A stretch of DNA of 64,000 nucleotides from Hawksworthiomyces lignivorus (lineage: Eukaryota; Ascomycota; Sordariomycetes; Ophiostomatales; Ophiostomataceae), in assembly GCA_002917075.1 (NCBI GenBank), contig NTMA01000142.1:1-64000 (forward strand), given 5' to 3'. The position numbers and the translations under genes are program-made. Positions 23,864 to 37,532 of the stretch are shown one piece after another. Positions within the stretch are counted from its first letter, which is position 1; every line of letters begins with the position of its first letter. The notes under the pieces are model-generated. The model saw nothing but the letters and a program-made list of their open reading frames with translations, did not search any database and was not told where the DNA came from.

Positions 23864-26800
23864 TTACCGCTTTCGCTTCTTGCCGCCGCTCCGTCCCTCG
23901 TCATCCTGTAGCCCACTTTCGCGATCGCGCTTTTTTGCCTTGCGTTCCAGTTCGTCCCAGCTCTCGCCATCGTCCTCGTCACTCGCCTCTTCCTCGCTGG
24001 CATCTGCCGACGCGTTGGAGTCGTAGTCTGAGTCTTCCTCGCTTGACTCGGATGGCTCGGCCAGCTCGCTGTCGCTCATCTCAAACGCGCTCTCTTCCTC
24101 CTCTTCCTCGTCGCCGCCCTCATCATCAGATTCGTTCTGCAAAAATGCCCATCCACCATCTGCAAAGAACTGGTGCGTGTCAGCTGTCACCGTCTTCATG
24201 ATGGTAGGCCAGTTGAGATTGAGAGGTCCCTCCGTAAAGGCGATATCGGACGAGTCGAGAAACTCTTTGACGTCCTCCAGAGACTCCACGGGGATCGTGT
24301 TGACGTGGAAGGGTTGGCGCGTGAAATCCTTAAAAATAAACACGAGATCAAAATTCTTTAGCCCGAACTGCACGCGCTCCAAGTGTGCCACTTCGATGTC
24401 TTCGAGCGTGATCACCATGAAGGGCGGCTCCGTCAGCTGGATCAGACATTCCGTCGTCGGCTGAATGTAGACATTGCTCCTGAATGGCACGCCATTGAAT
24501 CCAATTTCGCGGATTGGCATGTCCACCTCGATGCCCTCGCTCCGGCCAGCCTCTGCGATCTTCTCGGCAAAGCCCTTGAAGAGTCTGTCAAGCTCGGTGC
24601 GCCGCCGCCGCTCCTCCTGCTCGGCCTCGAACTCATCTTCGTCGCCATAACGGTACTTGCGCTTCCGGTTGCCTGTCTCATCAAACTGAATGTCGGTTGC
24701 TTCCCGGTAGAACTGCACATCTTTGGTCTTCTTCTTGTTGCCGATGATGATCGGGTCCTTAAGGTGAATATGGATGATCACGATGAGCTCGTGCTGCGAC
24801 GGCTGGAAGAAGAGATGGCGGACGTTGGAAAACAGAATGTCCACGCGTTGGTGCGTGCTGAGTGGCGACTGGTATCGAATACCGTTCTGGTGGATTTCGA
24901 CCTTGCCAGGGACACGCTTACCTTCCATAGCCGGACGGATGAACACGTTGTCCAGAACCGCCGGTCGTCGATCTTTTTGAATAGAGTTAGCATATGTTAA
25001 TGTGCTGCAGCACTAGGCGGAGCTAAGGGCGCGCAAACTTACTTCTGATCTCGATCAGCTTGTCTTGTTCGACTACATCTTCCATATCCTTCTTCTCCTG
25101 CTCTTTCTTGATAGCATCACGCTTCATGCTCGCGATCTGGTTGGAGATGTCGGTGTACCGATCACCATCGGTGGAGCGGAAAGTCAAACTGCGCACAAAG
25201 TGGGCTGAGGCGTCTTCAAACGGCTGGTCGTCTTTGCGGCCAACGCCTTGACCAGGCGAGAGGAAGTTGATCCGCAAAAAGGACCAGTCGCCCTCATCGC
25301 TTTTGCTGGCATTCTTTATCGTGTTGATATGAAAAGGCACAGGGCGGCCCATGATGGGTAGCACGACAGTATTGTTCTTCTGGTCCACAACAATGCCCAG
25401 GTCGCGCACTTTTGATGGGAATTGGTTGTCCCGCTTGTAGGACTCGAAGCGCTTAAATTTTTTTACTTCTTTGCCGTTCTGGTCACCGGTGGCTTCGGCA
25501 AAGCGATCCATCCCTTCTCGCTGCTTCTTGGCTGCGAGCTCCTTCTGGTGCTCCCGGCGGCGCTTCTCCACGTCCTCGTCCACCTGCGTAGTCCGCTCGG
25601 AACGCAAGCGGGTGCTGGTTATGTTCTTAGTAGCCACAGCACCCACGCGAGAGTCCCTCTTCTCCTTCTTCGGCGTTGGCTGTGTTTCTTCGTCGTCCTT
25701 GAAAAAAAAGGAGCTGGCGTCGGCATCGCTTGGTGCGTCACCCGTGAAGATCACGGGCTCGCTGGTTGTCACACGGATGGTGTCGGTGATCACTAGCGAG
25801 TAGAGCTTGTCGCTCTTTTCCTTGCCCTGTGGATTCTCGATGTCGCTGAAGCCTGTGGTGATACAAAGGGTCATGCCATCCTTAAGCGTCCGGGTGCTCT
25901 TGGCGTTCAGAATGAGTGTCGAATCCTTGTTTTCAAGGCCGATTCCATATCCAATGTTCTTGACGAAGTGCTTCTCCAACTCCGGCTTCTTGCTCTTGAC
26001 ATAGCTCAACGCCTTCGCGTATACATCCCGACAGCCGACGCCGTCGCTGATCTCCTTCAGGACAAGGCTGTGGACTGATGTGAGAAGGCGATAGTTGCTT
26101 TCCTGTGCCTTGTTGGGATCGACTAAGAAGGTCCGGGCAATGGAGGAGCAGTAGAATCTGTAGCGCAAGCCCATCGCGGCAATGATAATGCCCGGCTTCA
26201 AGTAGTCGTTGTTTACTTCCGTCTGCCACTTCACATCAAACTTGCCGCCGCTCTGGATGATGGGGCCCAGAACCCAGTCCAGCTGATCGGCGTCGAACTC
26301 GGCAGGTAGCTTGGACTTGTTTGGCAGCTCAACCGTCTTCCAGAATTTCTTGTCGTCCAGCATCTTCTCGACCTTGTCGGCAAGATCGCCGTGGCGAACT
26401 TTCTTGTCTTGGTCAAGAATGTCAGACATCTCGTCGAGGAAATAAGGATGCATGAGAGCCACGCAGGCCCGCGACGATGTTCGCATAGCACGCAACTCGG
26501 TCTCGTCCTTGACGGCGAAGGCGGCCGTCGAGAGGGCAAGACTGATGTCGACAGACTCAATATCTTTGCCGTTCTCCTCGAACACCTTTTTCCACTCATC
26601 GACGAACGGGCCGCGGGAAGTATCTTTAGTGATTACGCCGAGCTTCTTCTGTTGGTGAAATTAATGTCAGCAAGGCCACGGCGCTAATTTGGAGACAACT
26701 TGAGGTAGGAGGGGACAAGTGTAGAACAAGTGTAGAATGAGGATAGAACATACGCCGGCGCCCTTGATGTTTTCGACAATCTTCAAGAATAACTTCTCGT

Positions 26801-27218
26801 TCTCTGCCGCATCTTTTCCGCGAACCAGCACTTCGACGGGAAAGCGCCCGCCTTTAATCTGGTCGAGGTATTTCGCCTTTTTCTGCGTAGTGAGTATGTA
26901 GAGCGTTTCCGTCGTGAAGAGCATCATCGTTGTCGGAAACTCGTAGCCAAGCAGCCAGACCTGGAGTGTGCAGATTAGCATTCTGTAATGAATCAAAGGA
27001 TCGATGAAAAGAAAAGCAATCGTTCCGAGACTGACATGCATGGCGTTGTTTTTGTGATACTCGGGCATGTCCTCGACTTTGCCCATCATAATCAGAATGG
27101 ATCCCACGCCGCCGAAGACGCCATCATCACCAGCGCGCTTCACATCGGCCTTCCAGGCATTAGTGAAATCGGAGACACGCTCCTGGAAGAGCTTGGCTTC
27201 GATCTTGATGTCTGCCAT
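23864..27218 (-). CDS. spt16: FACT complex subunit Spt16
   Basis: Large subunit of the histone chaperone FACT, which with Pob3 opens and rebuilds nucleosomes during transcription and replication. Exons: 27036-27218, 26754-26960, 25043-26648, 23864-24972, giving 1034 aa, the usual length. The N-terminal pita-bread (aminopeptidase-like, catalytically dead) domain fills about residues 1-450 ([45 protein letters not shown]). A charged linker follows, then the dimerization and middle domains ([77 protein letters not shown]). The C-terminal tail is highly acidic (D/E/S-rich, with several EEE runs) and ends GGKKRKR, a likely nuclear localisation signal. All introns are GT-AG and fall between conserved blocks. 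Confidence 0.97.
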
Positions 27219-29209
27219 GGCGTCGGTTCGCCAGGAGCTGGGGGCAGCCGGAACAGTTGAACGTGTTCAGTCACAGCAAGCTCTTCCACCTTGGTGCTGA
27301 ATATTTCGGCCTGCGCGATGATGGAATTAGAAGAGGGGCAAAGGGAAGAACGAAATGGACAGAAGCTTGTTGTCCAGAGCGAAATCTAATAAAGGGGAGG
27401 GCAGCGAAGAGTTGATAACAAACGGTTGAGGGTAAAATGCGCCATGCGCCACGGTTTTGACATAGCTCTGCCTTTTTTTTACCCTTTTTTTTTTAAGATA
27501 CCTCATTTACTGCTAGCACCGCACTGTTCTTCGCGTCACGTCACGCGTCAACCGCCCATCGATCCATAATTAATCACCTCCTTGGCACGGCTGGTGCCTG
27601 ATGGCCTTCTGCCTGAGATATCAGGCACCTCAGAAAACACATTAAATCGGTTGTTGCACGTTACTCAGAAAACCGAGTTCGGACCCCGCCAAATTGTATT
27701 GTAAGAGATTTATGTATATAAGAATAGTGCCTTGCAGACAGCTTATACGCTGAGGATGCAGACATTCTTCTCTTGTACATTAGATTCGCGAGGCTGCAAT
27801 AGCTTCATGATTTAATAAACATACGCTCACGCTCATAAGACATGACACGCAGCATTCAAACTCTCGAGAGACAGCATCAAGGGGAAAAGACTGCCACAGT
27901 TTTGTACATAGCACTGCGGTTACGGCAGCCGCAGTGAGGGGTTGGGTTGTTGCACTTGCTGAGACACCTGCCCGGAAAGGAATTCCGCTATGGGAAGACG
28001 ACTATCTCCTTTTCACTGCTTGCACCGCCTTCTTCATGTAAATGCCGTCACCGTGCCGCATAGATTGAGTCACTTTGCCCACTCGCGGGTGGGAGTAGCT
28101 AAAACAGACAGTGTGTAGAAGTGTGCGGGTGTGTGCGTGTGTGCTTCAAGAAGACGACAATAAACCGCCCTAGCCCCGGAGTTAGGTATTTCTAAGCAAC
28201 CTGCCCTTTTCATAGCCAGAAGATTAAAATAAAAATGGGATAGAAAAATAAAGCAATTAAATAAAATATGACGGAAATCCCGAGATATCGCCTCGTACGG
28301 ATTCTCCTTCGCCAACTGGAGAAAAGACACGACGCTCAGCCAAATTTTATGTGCGTGTCGAGTCCAGTGACTACAGACAGGCAAGGTCCAGCAAAATCGT
28401 AAAAGTCCACAGGACGGAGATTTAACTACGTGCCTTCGGAACACTTCCGGCTTGTGAAAAGGTTGCTCCCGCATTCGGCTGGCCTCTTCTTCATTCTCGT
28501 TAAATTTGGGGTGGGCATCCTTTGAGATCTCTGGACCTCTTCATATCGCTTCTGGCCAACCGTGACCATAAAGCATTGCGTGCCCGGATGACGACATTTC
28601 TCCCGCGCTCCAAATCTACGGACTCCTTGCGTTGATTCGACCATAGCTTGAGGTCGTCTTGCTATTGACCAAACGACGTGTAAAAGCGTGGGGGAACCTG
28701 ATCACTTACTACATACTGCGTGCACAGCTTTTGAGCAGGGGTGTTCTCGTTTCTTGACACGATCACGCTCGTCTGTCACACTGTACATCTGTGCAGTGAT
28801 TTGGTATGTTGTGTGGTTGCTGTTGCCTTTTTGGTTTTTGCTTCTATTTCTATGTCTTGCTATTTTTGTTTTTATTTTATTTTATTTTATTTTTTGGGAG
28901 CATTTAGTCGATGTCATTTCTTCTACCTTGAACCCTTGCAAGATCTCAGCACACGATAAGCAAGCAGCCTTGCGTTGCACTCCGCGTTCTTTAAGAAACG
29001 CAACTTTCTGAGGCCTTTGCATCAAGAGGACGGCACAACCACACGGGAAAACTGACAGGGCCGCAGGACGTGCCTGGCCGAATTATTGTCTGCTACCATA
29101 CTGCCGCAAATCAAACGTCATTTCGGTGTCCTCACCAGTTAGAGTCCAACAAATATTTACGCGAAATCCGGCTTCACCTGCTCTAATCAGCCCTTATTAA
29201 TCAGAATCA
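27219..29209. promoter_or_regulatory. Divergent intergenic region between spt16 and gcs1
   Basis: About 2 kb separating two divergently transcribed housekeeping genes. It contains T-runs near 27475-27495, a GT/GC-rich low-complexity stretch near 28120-28145 and the TTTTA microsatellite at 28869-28895. Frames are short and show no recognisable domain. No clear tRNA was found. Confidence 0.45.
28869..28895. repeat. (TTTTA)n microsatellite
   Basis: About five tandem TTTTA/ATTTT units in the spt16-gcs1 intergenic region. Confidence 0.85.
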
Positions 29210-31928
29210 ATGGGTCTTCTGTATGTTTAGCTGTTTCACAAAACAACCACCCATGGTTCCCGTTCATTATGATGAAATGCCATCTTTATGACGAACGACA
29301 CTGATGAGGAATATCATGCCCCTGGGTTTATAGACAGCTCGGCACGGCATTGGACTGGCCGGAGGCCAAAACGCATGCTGATCAAGTCCGCAAATGGGGA
29401 ATTAAGGTAAGAAATCAAACAGAAGGGCACCGCTCAATTTCTTCTCAAAGAACTCAGCTAAACAACCTCAGCAATTACTTGAAATATGGAACAAAGCAAA
29501 ATCAAAAGAGAGAGATGCCCTTCTTTGGGGAGACGAGGTAAATACTAGCAGCAGCTCATCTATTTTCAGTATCGCCAACTCGCTGTTTTGTGGATTTCAA
29601 CCAGTGGCTAATTGAGGACACACTTTAATGATTCCCAGGTTGAATATTTGGTCGTAACTTATGCCAAGGACGACCCTCACGTTCTTCTGTCTTTGCGTCA
29701 AGCTGACATCCTCGATGCTCTTGCCAACGATGCGACCCTGGCTGCAAAAGGCGGATGCACTCCAGAGCAAGCCGACGAGAAGAATGCTGCCAAGTTAGTA
29801 TATGACATACCTGACTCCAAGTCGTTATTATGTCTCCGTGATATAACTACATTATGCCGCGTTCTGCTTTACTTTTGCTAACAACCTTTAAAGCAAGGAT
29901 CCTTTGCCTGTTTTTCACCCTGAGTTTGGCCGTTTTATGCTAGAGGCAACTCCGGGGAAGCCATGGGGAATCGAATTGAAGGAGCTATTAGATGTAGAGC
30001 CGAATATGAAGCTACGGTAAGATATTTGCTCTGGTCTGTCATAACCTTGCACAATGCAGCCTAACCTTGTCTATTTTTCACAAACAGGAGGATCATTGCC
30101 AAGGAGCACATGCGCTCTGATGAATATCCTATCACCCTAACGACGTTTCCGCTGCTTGGTTCCCCGGGCGTCTTTTCAGATCCCTATTATCCTGTTTCGG
30201 GCCCCAAGCTACGGTCGCAATTTGTGCCTGATGAGATTGCTAATCCACATATTCGATTTCCGACACTGGCCGCTAACATTCGTTCACGTCGTGGCCGGAA
30301 AGTTCAGGTCAACGTGCCAGTCTTCAAAGACACAAATACTCCGTGGCCCTGGAAGGATCCAACTGTGAACTACGACCTTCACCAGTGGCCTGAAGACGAT
30401 GATGTGCGAAACGGGGCAGCGCCAGACAATTTCATCCATATGGACGCTATGGCGTTTGGCATGGGGAGCTGCTGCCTACAGATCACCTTTCAGGCCAAGA
30501 ACATCACTGAAGGTCGCCGCCTTTATGATCAACTCAGTCCTCTAGGTCCGATATTACTTGCCCTAACGGCGGCGACTCCAATCTACAAAGGCTTCCTGGC
30601 CGATACCGACGTTCGTTGGAACCAGATCAGCCGAGCTGTTGATGATCGAACACCCGAAGAACTTGGAGAAAAGGTAATTGTTCATACTTCTGAATTTCTG
30701 CGAGCAGCACCAGAAATGTTGACGTGTATAGCCTCTTCATAATGACCGTTGGAGAATACCTAAATCGCGGTATGCCTCTAACTCGACCTACATCTCCACG
30801 GACCCGCGCCTCCGGCCGGAATACTTCGATCCTGACTTAGTCGTCGACGAGGATATCAAAGCTGAGCTAATGCAAGGCGGCATGGACGAGCGATTAGCGA
30901 CACATTTTGCACACCTGTTCATTCGGGATCCAATCGTTATCTTCGCTGAAGATCTGCAGACACTGGATCTCAGTGCAGCCAACCACTTTGAGAATATACA
31001 ATCTACGAACTGGCAGCACATGCGCTTCAAGCCCCCGCCGCCCGATAACAACATAGGTTGGCGTGTGGAGTTTCGTCCCATGGAAGTACAGATTACCGAC
31101 TTTGAGAACGCAGCTTTCGCAGTGTTCATTGTGCTGGTAACGCGGGCGATTTTGTCCTTCGACCTCAACTTCTATATCCCCATTGCCCGGGTCACCGAAA
31201 ACATGGAGATCGCTCATGCGCGCGATGCTGTCCTGTCAGAGACATTCTACTTCCGCAAGAATCTATTCAATCCTCAACGCCACCATCAGCGTCATACTCG
31301 CCATCGCTCTCCGCACGGAGGTTGTGGAGAAGGTACCAATAGTGGCGCCGCGTCAGGCAGTACTACGCCGAATGCTACCAGCCGCCCAGAGACGCCAACA
31401 GCTGCATTTGGAATCACCGGTCCCGTAGAAGACGAATACCGCCGAATGACTATAAATGAGATCATCAATGGCACAGGCTACCCCATGCATGGTGATACTC
31501 GTTACGATGGCAGAAGTAATGGGGATGCTACGAATGGACATACATCCCAAGCAGCGCCACAGCAAGATGAGTCTGCTCAGGATCAAGATCCACCTTTCCC
31601 GGGTTTAATCCCTCTCGTCGAGAGCTATCTCGATTCTCTGAATGTGGATGTTCAGACGAGGTGCCAGCTGGCTACTTATCTGGACCTGATCCGTAAACGC
31701 GCCTCAGGCGAACTGTGGACAGCTGCGCGATGGCTCAGGGAGTTTGTGGCTGCTCACCCAAGCTACCACCACGACAGCGTAGTGTCTGAGGCTATAACCA
31801 AAGACCTAGTTGGCGCTGTTATTTCGATCGGGGACTGCGAGGTTCAGGGTAACGGATGGAAAGGACTCGCCTCTACCGTGCCAGGCGTAGAGAAGTTGAT
31901 GGGAGATTTTCGGGGTGGCGGATGCTGA
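29210..31928 (+). CDS. gcs1: Glutamate-cysteine ligase (gamma-glutamylcysteine synthetase)
   Basis: Catalyses the ATP-dependent joining of glutamate and cysteine, the first and rate-limiting step of glutathione synthesis in the cytosol. Seven exons: 29210-29220 (11 nt), 29334-29406, 29472-29537, 29639-29793, 29894-30016, 30088-30673, 30732-31928, giving 736 aa. The start MGLLQLGTALDWPEA is the conserved family start and needs the 11-nt first exon. Other family blocks are LLWGDEVEYLVV, FMLEATPGKPWG, ITLTTFPLLG, IHMDAMAFGMGSCCLQ, NDRWRIPKSRY, LATHFAHLFIRDP, WRVEFRPMEVQ and AAFAVFIVL. A His/Arg and Ser/Thr-rich low-complexity insert (about residues 555-605) separates these from the C-terminal helical part. 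Intron joins are in frame and match conserved sequence; the exon 4-5 join (ANKDPLP) is the least certain. Confidence 0.96.
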
Positions 31929-33302
31929 TTATTTCTTTTTTCCTTGGCCGGCATTTTGTGCTTTCAACAGCGGCATTGTTCCCTACATGTCCATGCTATT
32001 GCATTTCAAATTCAGACAGATTTATGTATCTTGCAATTACTTAGATTCATGCATACTATTTTACTTATGCGATTTCATATATACATATGTTCCAGACGAT
32101 TGCTTTGGTCTATCGCTTCTCACTCTTCGGTCACAGCGTGAACCAAGTAATAACAAGGGCATCTAGCTAGGTGAAGACTTGATTTTTGTGCCCATTTCCT
32201 GAGTACAATAAAATATGATGGACGTGTCCATTAGAGATTTTTTTGGTTCAATCCCCTCCCTCCCCCTCCCCCCGGGCGAAATCAGTTGACCGCATACTGA
32301 TAAATCTGCAAAGGGATAATGATTGATCTACTGAAGAACTTATTATGAAAAAAAAAAAAAGCATATTCTCATAGAATAATGATTGGGTTATGATACTGAA
32401 GGTATTTTAACGAATACTATCCAAACTAATTTGTGTAGTATCAATGCCACTTAGGCTAACTGTATTTCATTGGTTTAAGAAATAGGAAAAGAGAGCAAAC
32501 AAAACAATGTAACTATGCAAGTCTAGCTTTAGGCAAACGGGCATGAGCAAGAGCGGCCAAGGGCGCGGGAGACGAACTTGGAACACAAAAAAGAGAAAGA
32601 GAGCTGAGAAATTAAGCAACTTAGAATAGGAGAGACGCTTGAAATCTACATGTATCCGTTTCACAGAAGCAGTTATTTTCCCATCTCCAGTGGCCCAAGT
32701 GCTTCACAAATAACACGGCTAGCAGCAACAACGCACGAGAACGACACATCTTATAAAGCATGATACTACAGGTATCTGTATTCACCAGTCTTTCTCTATG
32801 CCCCTTCATATTTTACTTCTTCCTTAGCTCCGAGCACCAGAATATTAGCATATGCAAAAGCCAAGACTGTAGAGCAAGAAAACAAAACTAAAGTAACTCG
32901 CACACGTGAGTTGGTATTTGATAGCTGCCTCTTGACACCAACTTTGATAACTGTTTTAATACAAAGATCTGAAATAACACCAAGGGTATATATACACCAA
33001 TGTTTAGCTGCCGTTAATAAAGAAAGAAAGAGATGGACGGACCATCTCCCCGCACAGATGGAGCTAGGCACCTCATCCTGGATTTGAAGTTATCAAGCCA
33101 ATTATCCACCTTAAAATATCCGAGACAAATAATAAACAATAAAGTGGCCCAATGCATAAGACACACCCAGGCCCTAAATGGTGGTAAAAAGTCAAGTCGT
33201 AATGTGAAACTCCTTTTTCGTTCTACGTATCCAGGTATTCGTTGGTCGATTTGGTGTTTAATGCTTGCTGCTGTATTTGGTTGTGATAATTTGATCACAT
33301 TT
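31929..33302. other. Convergent 3' intergenic region
   Basis: It lies between gcs1 (+) and the nsdD-like gene (-). It contains a C-rich tract near 32260-32276 and an A-run near 32350, and the remainder is A+T-rich. No gene is supported. Confidence 0.5.
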
Positions 33303-34966
33303 TCAGTGCCGTTCGTCAGGGTGCTTCGGCCGAATTTGCCGGCTCTCAAGCTGCTTTTTCCGTTCCAGCTTGGCGTAATGAAGACCGCAGGCATTGCAGA
33401 GCGTTCGAGCCCCGTCGGGACCACGACGCCACTCTGGCGTGTCGATCCGGTTGCAACTATGGCAACGTCCTGGTGGAGCCGCCCGCTGTTTCCACATGTT
33501 AATAAAAGAGTTCAGGGAAAAAAAAGGTAGGGATATGATTACGTACACCGCGCCGCTTCTTGACTTCATTCATGGTATATGGCTTTGTCAGCGATTCGTT
33601 GTACATGGACACATCCATATCTTCGTAGTTCGAAGGCTTCTGCCTGTTGGCAGTGGGACCCCTATCGTTGACCACAGTTTGTTGCACCATGCCACGAAGA
33701 TTCTCCAGCATGGTCTTCAACCACTCGGCGTTGCTGATCATTTCGCAGACTTCGCGGTCGCTTGGCATGCGTCCGGGAATGGGCTGTGGGCCATGCTCTT
33801 CCCGTGCAATGCTGCCAAATGCATCAGCAAAGTTATAAATCGTACGAGCATTGCTCCCGATCTAATTGGTTCGTTAGTCTTGCATTGAGGGAAAAAATTT
33901 CAAAGGTAGGTGAAGGCATCCGCCAAGATAAGGTAGGCGATTCGCATTGAGTAAAACATACCCGATCGAGATATTCAGCGTAGCTCCACGCCTCAAAATG
34001 CCTGTTGACTGCCTGGTCATATCTAGTCCGCGAACGGTTATAATCTTGTGCTGATTCCTGGAGCGGATTTTGTTGGTGGGCTTCAAACGGTGACGGAAGA
34101 GAAGGCGGCCCAGAATGCCGGGGAGATATGGGATAAGACGCTGAGTGGGGTGGCTGACTGGGAGGCAATGGTAACTGATGCTGTGGTGCAGGCTGTGAAG
34201 AATAAGGATGCTGGGCTGATGGATGGGGATATGCGCTGAGCTGAGACGGGCTGTCATCGTGTTTAGGTCTCGTATCTCGTTGCTGCTGCGGCTGTTGGTG
34301 ATATGGGTGGTGTGGGGGAGGCTGTGGGTGCTGCGGCGATGGAGGCTGCTGCTGGTGGTGGTCCTGCTGCGGCCGTGAGTGTGGGTGATGTGGCGGCTGC
34401 TGGGCCGGCTGCTGGTGGTGGTGGAGAGAAGAAGTCGGGGCCGGTATGCCTCCCTGTTGCGTCTCAATACCGAGAGGCGGAGAGGGATGGGCGCCGGTGG
34501 GCTGTGAGCGGCCAGACAATGGCGGTCGTAGCGGATTAGGAAAAGTAGACGTTGGGTCAGGCCGCGAGCTGAACGGCGCAGACGGCGTCGGTTGGTGCAG
34601 AATTCGTGGTGACGGCTGTCGTTCTCCTGACGCCTCTGTGGAATAAGGACGCGGTGGTCCAGTGGTTGAGAAGGGAGACGGCAGGCTCTGCTGAGGCATA
34701 CTCAGAGGGGCTGACGAAGTTTGATACGCGCTGCCTTGGCCTTTGCCGATCACCTCTTGTATTGAGGGAAGGGCTTGGCGATGCGCTGGCAGATCGTGAT
34801 CGTCCGAAGTTCGGCGTGATTCAACGGGCGAGATCATGCCGGGAGCAGATTGCGGCGCCTGACTAGAGCCGGCATGATGGTAGGAGCTAGATGAAGACGC
34901 ATACGAAGAAGTGGGATGGTGAGGGTAGTAAGGCGTGTTTGGACTGATCAAAGCAGCAGTAGCCAT
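33303..34966 (-). CDS. nsdD: GATA zinc-finger transcription factor, NsdD/SUB-1 type
   Basis: Nuclear regulator; NsdD in Aspergillus and SUB-1 in Neurospora control sexual development, conidiation and light responses. Exons: 33962-34966, 33547-33861, 33303-33485, giving 500 aa. The N-terminal two-thirds is disordered and rich in Pro, Ser, His and Gln (poly-HQP stretches at about residues 180-290). A conserved block follows (YDQAVNRHFEAWSYAEYLDR-IGSNARTIYNFADAFG), then a helical segment (EVCEMISNAEWLKTMLENL). The single GATA finger at the extreme C-terminus is CHSC-x18-CNAC with the core RGPDGARTLCNACGLHYAKL, flanked by a basic tail. This C-terminal finger and the upstream YNFA block separate it from AreA, SreA and WC factors. 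It borders an unusually long upstream region. Confidence 0.9.
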
Positions 34967-36061
34967 GCTGGAGGTTGAGTTGGTGTCTCTGGCGTATGGT
35001 GGCCGGTTGTTGGTGGAGCTGCTGCCAAATTCTCTGGGTTGATCGTAGCGATCGGGATTGTTAAGAATGCTCCGACTTGGATGTTGCGTATTGCTGGCAG
35101 AAGAAATCCTGGATGTGAGATCCGACGGAAAAAGACAAGTTGGAGAGCGTCAGTGTATGCCAATGCTTTTAGGCCGGCGGAGACCGAAGGAGAGGAGACA
35201 CAAGAGACAACAGATCCAAAGAAACTACAGGTCTAAAAAGAAGCTGCCGGCAGCGAAGCCGCTGGAGTTGGTTTTATGTCGTAGAAAACGAAAATGCAAA
35301 ACACACCTTTGCCTGGTGCCAGATTCATCCACTTCCATAGCGGAAATGTGATGAAAGATTGCTGCACAGAACGGTCCCCGCAGCCAGCCTATTCGACGAA
35401 GCAGGAGAACGCTTTGGACATCTGGCTTCCAAGGCGAAATGAAGCAGGGAGTGACAGTTGATGTTGGCTGTGGAGACAACTGCGTGTTTGCGAACGAGCT
35501 GCTGGATAGCCAGTGTCAGTGAATAAGATCCCTCGCATTCGATCTAGGCACTCTATATTGTTGATTCTCGTCCTATTTGTCGTCGTTTGTCGTCGTCTTG
35601 GAGATATTGGCCTACGCGGTGACAAAATCGTACCAAGTCCACAAAGGAGACAGGAGGCCAGTTAAAATACAAGTGGTTGGCAGAGGAAGGGAAAAAAGAA
35701 AGAAAGAAAGAACGAAAAAAGAAATGGGTGGTTTAAAAAGTCGCGGTGTGTGGAATTGGTGTTGGTTTGGTTTGGTGGGAAGGCGTCTCTAGTCATGTAC
35801 GTACTCATCAGAGAAGAGTCCGTAGCAGGGAGCAGCAGCACACGGAGTTGGCAGGCCACGCCAGAGAAGAGAAGACAGGCGGTCCCGGTGTCTTGCTAGT
35901 CCAAGTAGCACTTGTCGGGGCTGAACAAGACTTGGGACCAGCGATGGGACGGGATGAGATGAGTTAAAGAGTGTGGGCGGACGATGTATTTTGGGTTGGG
36001 AAAAGGGGTGGTTGATAGCATGTGTGCTGCGCAGTAGTGGACTGGACATGGGGAGGATTTT

Positions 36062-36168
36062 GGGGGGAGGGGGGGCGTGTGCATATGTGGGTGGCTGCTT
36101 TCTACATTCTGGTGAAAATGGAAAGCATCCCCCGGGGGTAAGGAACGGGGGGGGGGGGGGTTTTGGGG
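36062..36168 (+). other. G-rich tracts with G-quadruplex potential
   Basis: Three clusters lie on the + strand: GGGGGG-A-GGGGGGG at 36062-36075, GGGGG at 36134-36138, and a run of 14 G at 36147-36160 followed by GGGG at 36165-36168. They sit about 1.1-1.2 kb upstream of the nsdD start codon, on the strand that would be template for nsdD if the transcription unit reaches this far. Confidence 0.6.
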
Positions 36169-37522
36169 TGGTGGGTTGCGGTGCGATGCGGTGACAGTGG
36201 CTTGGTTGAGAAATGGTGGGAGTGGTTTGGGTTAGTTTTGGGTATTTCGTATTTTACGAGTACCCGGACATGATGGAGAGAGATTTTGGGTCCCTGGTAG
36301 TAAGATATCCGCTCTAGCGACCGTACCGTGGAGTAGGAAGGCCTGAGAGCAAGGATGGGATAAGATGCGCCAGAGACTAGGGAGCCAGGTAAACCAGGTT
36401 TGATTGCAGAGATCGATGGGACCGGGGGTCCCTTGAATTAAAAGTATAATAACAATCATAATAATAAAACAATAAATATGCGTACAATAAAAAGCGAGTG
36501 GAAAAGACGGCCTAGAAAAGGGGGGGAATGTGTGGGTTCGGCCGGGCTGGATTGGTGGCAGGGGAAGCACAGCTCTCAAGCTGTCAAAACCTATTACAAG
36601 GAACTTCGTATCGGATTCGAAGACGAGTTACGGGGTACAAGGATAAATAATCTGCACAAAAGCTGCAAACTCTGGACTATTTCGTTCGAGCTGGTGATGC
36701 ATCAAGGGGCATATAACCTGCCCAGAGTCGCCAGCGATGACAGCGAAACTGCGGATGGAAGAGACGCGCACTTTGCACGTGTAAAAATCCTTTCTGGCAG
36801 CTGCTCCTATCTGCGTTTTAGCTTTTGCCGCACGTCGCCAGCGGGTGACCGTTAGTAGCGCGGGAGCGCCACCTGGACTACGCTTTTCCTCGTACATTAC
36901 TCCGTGATTCCAGTCATTCTCTGCTATTCTGGCTAGTTCTGGCTAGCTTGAACGGCATGACAAAGGGGGAGAAGGGACGAAAATGGTGTAAAGATGGCGC
37001 GAGGGGGTGAAGTTGCAACGGGTTCAAGGAGCCACTGGAATCCAACATCGCTAAAGAGGTGACAACGGGGAGATGGGCCGTCCACATCAGGAAAGAAAAA
37101 GAAACGGAAAAGTGCACACTTGTCCATGTACGTACGTGGTATTTCGTTAGATACGTAAGATACGTACTAGTACGATAGCATGCAGATTGCTGCGGATCGC
37201 GGTCCGCTGAGTTGGCGCATCTTACGGGCAAACTGCCACAGCGGAGAGATTCAACGATTTAACTCGTGCTTGTTCCGAAATTGTACCATGGCCTTCTCAG
37301 ATCTTCCTACACGTTGATTTACGGACATGTCGCTTGAAAAACAGCCTCTTTTATTTCTGGCGAAACGAGCTATAGGGAATAAAGAATAAAACAACCAAAA
37401 CAAACCGAAAAGCCAATAAAGACTTCACAAAAGATTCGCGAAACAGAGTAGCCTTAGCCGTGCTTTCGGAGACGAGAAGTGGGCCAAAAGGGAAGATTCC
37501 ACGGGACTGGATTGCATATTCG

Positions 37523-37532
37523 TACGGAGTAC
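37523..37532 (-). repeat. Dispersed motif GTACTCCGTA, copy 4
   Basis: Exact TACGGAGTAC on +, within CGTACGGAGTACTCGTAC, which is partly palindromic. Located in the gene desert. Confidence 0.8.
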
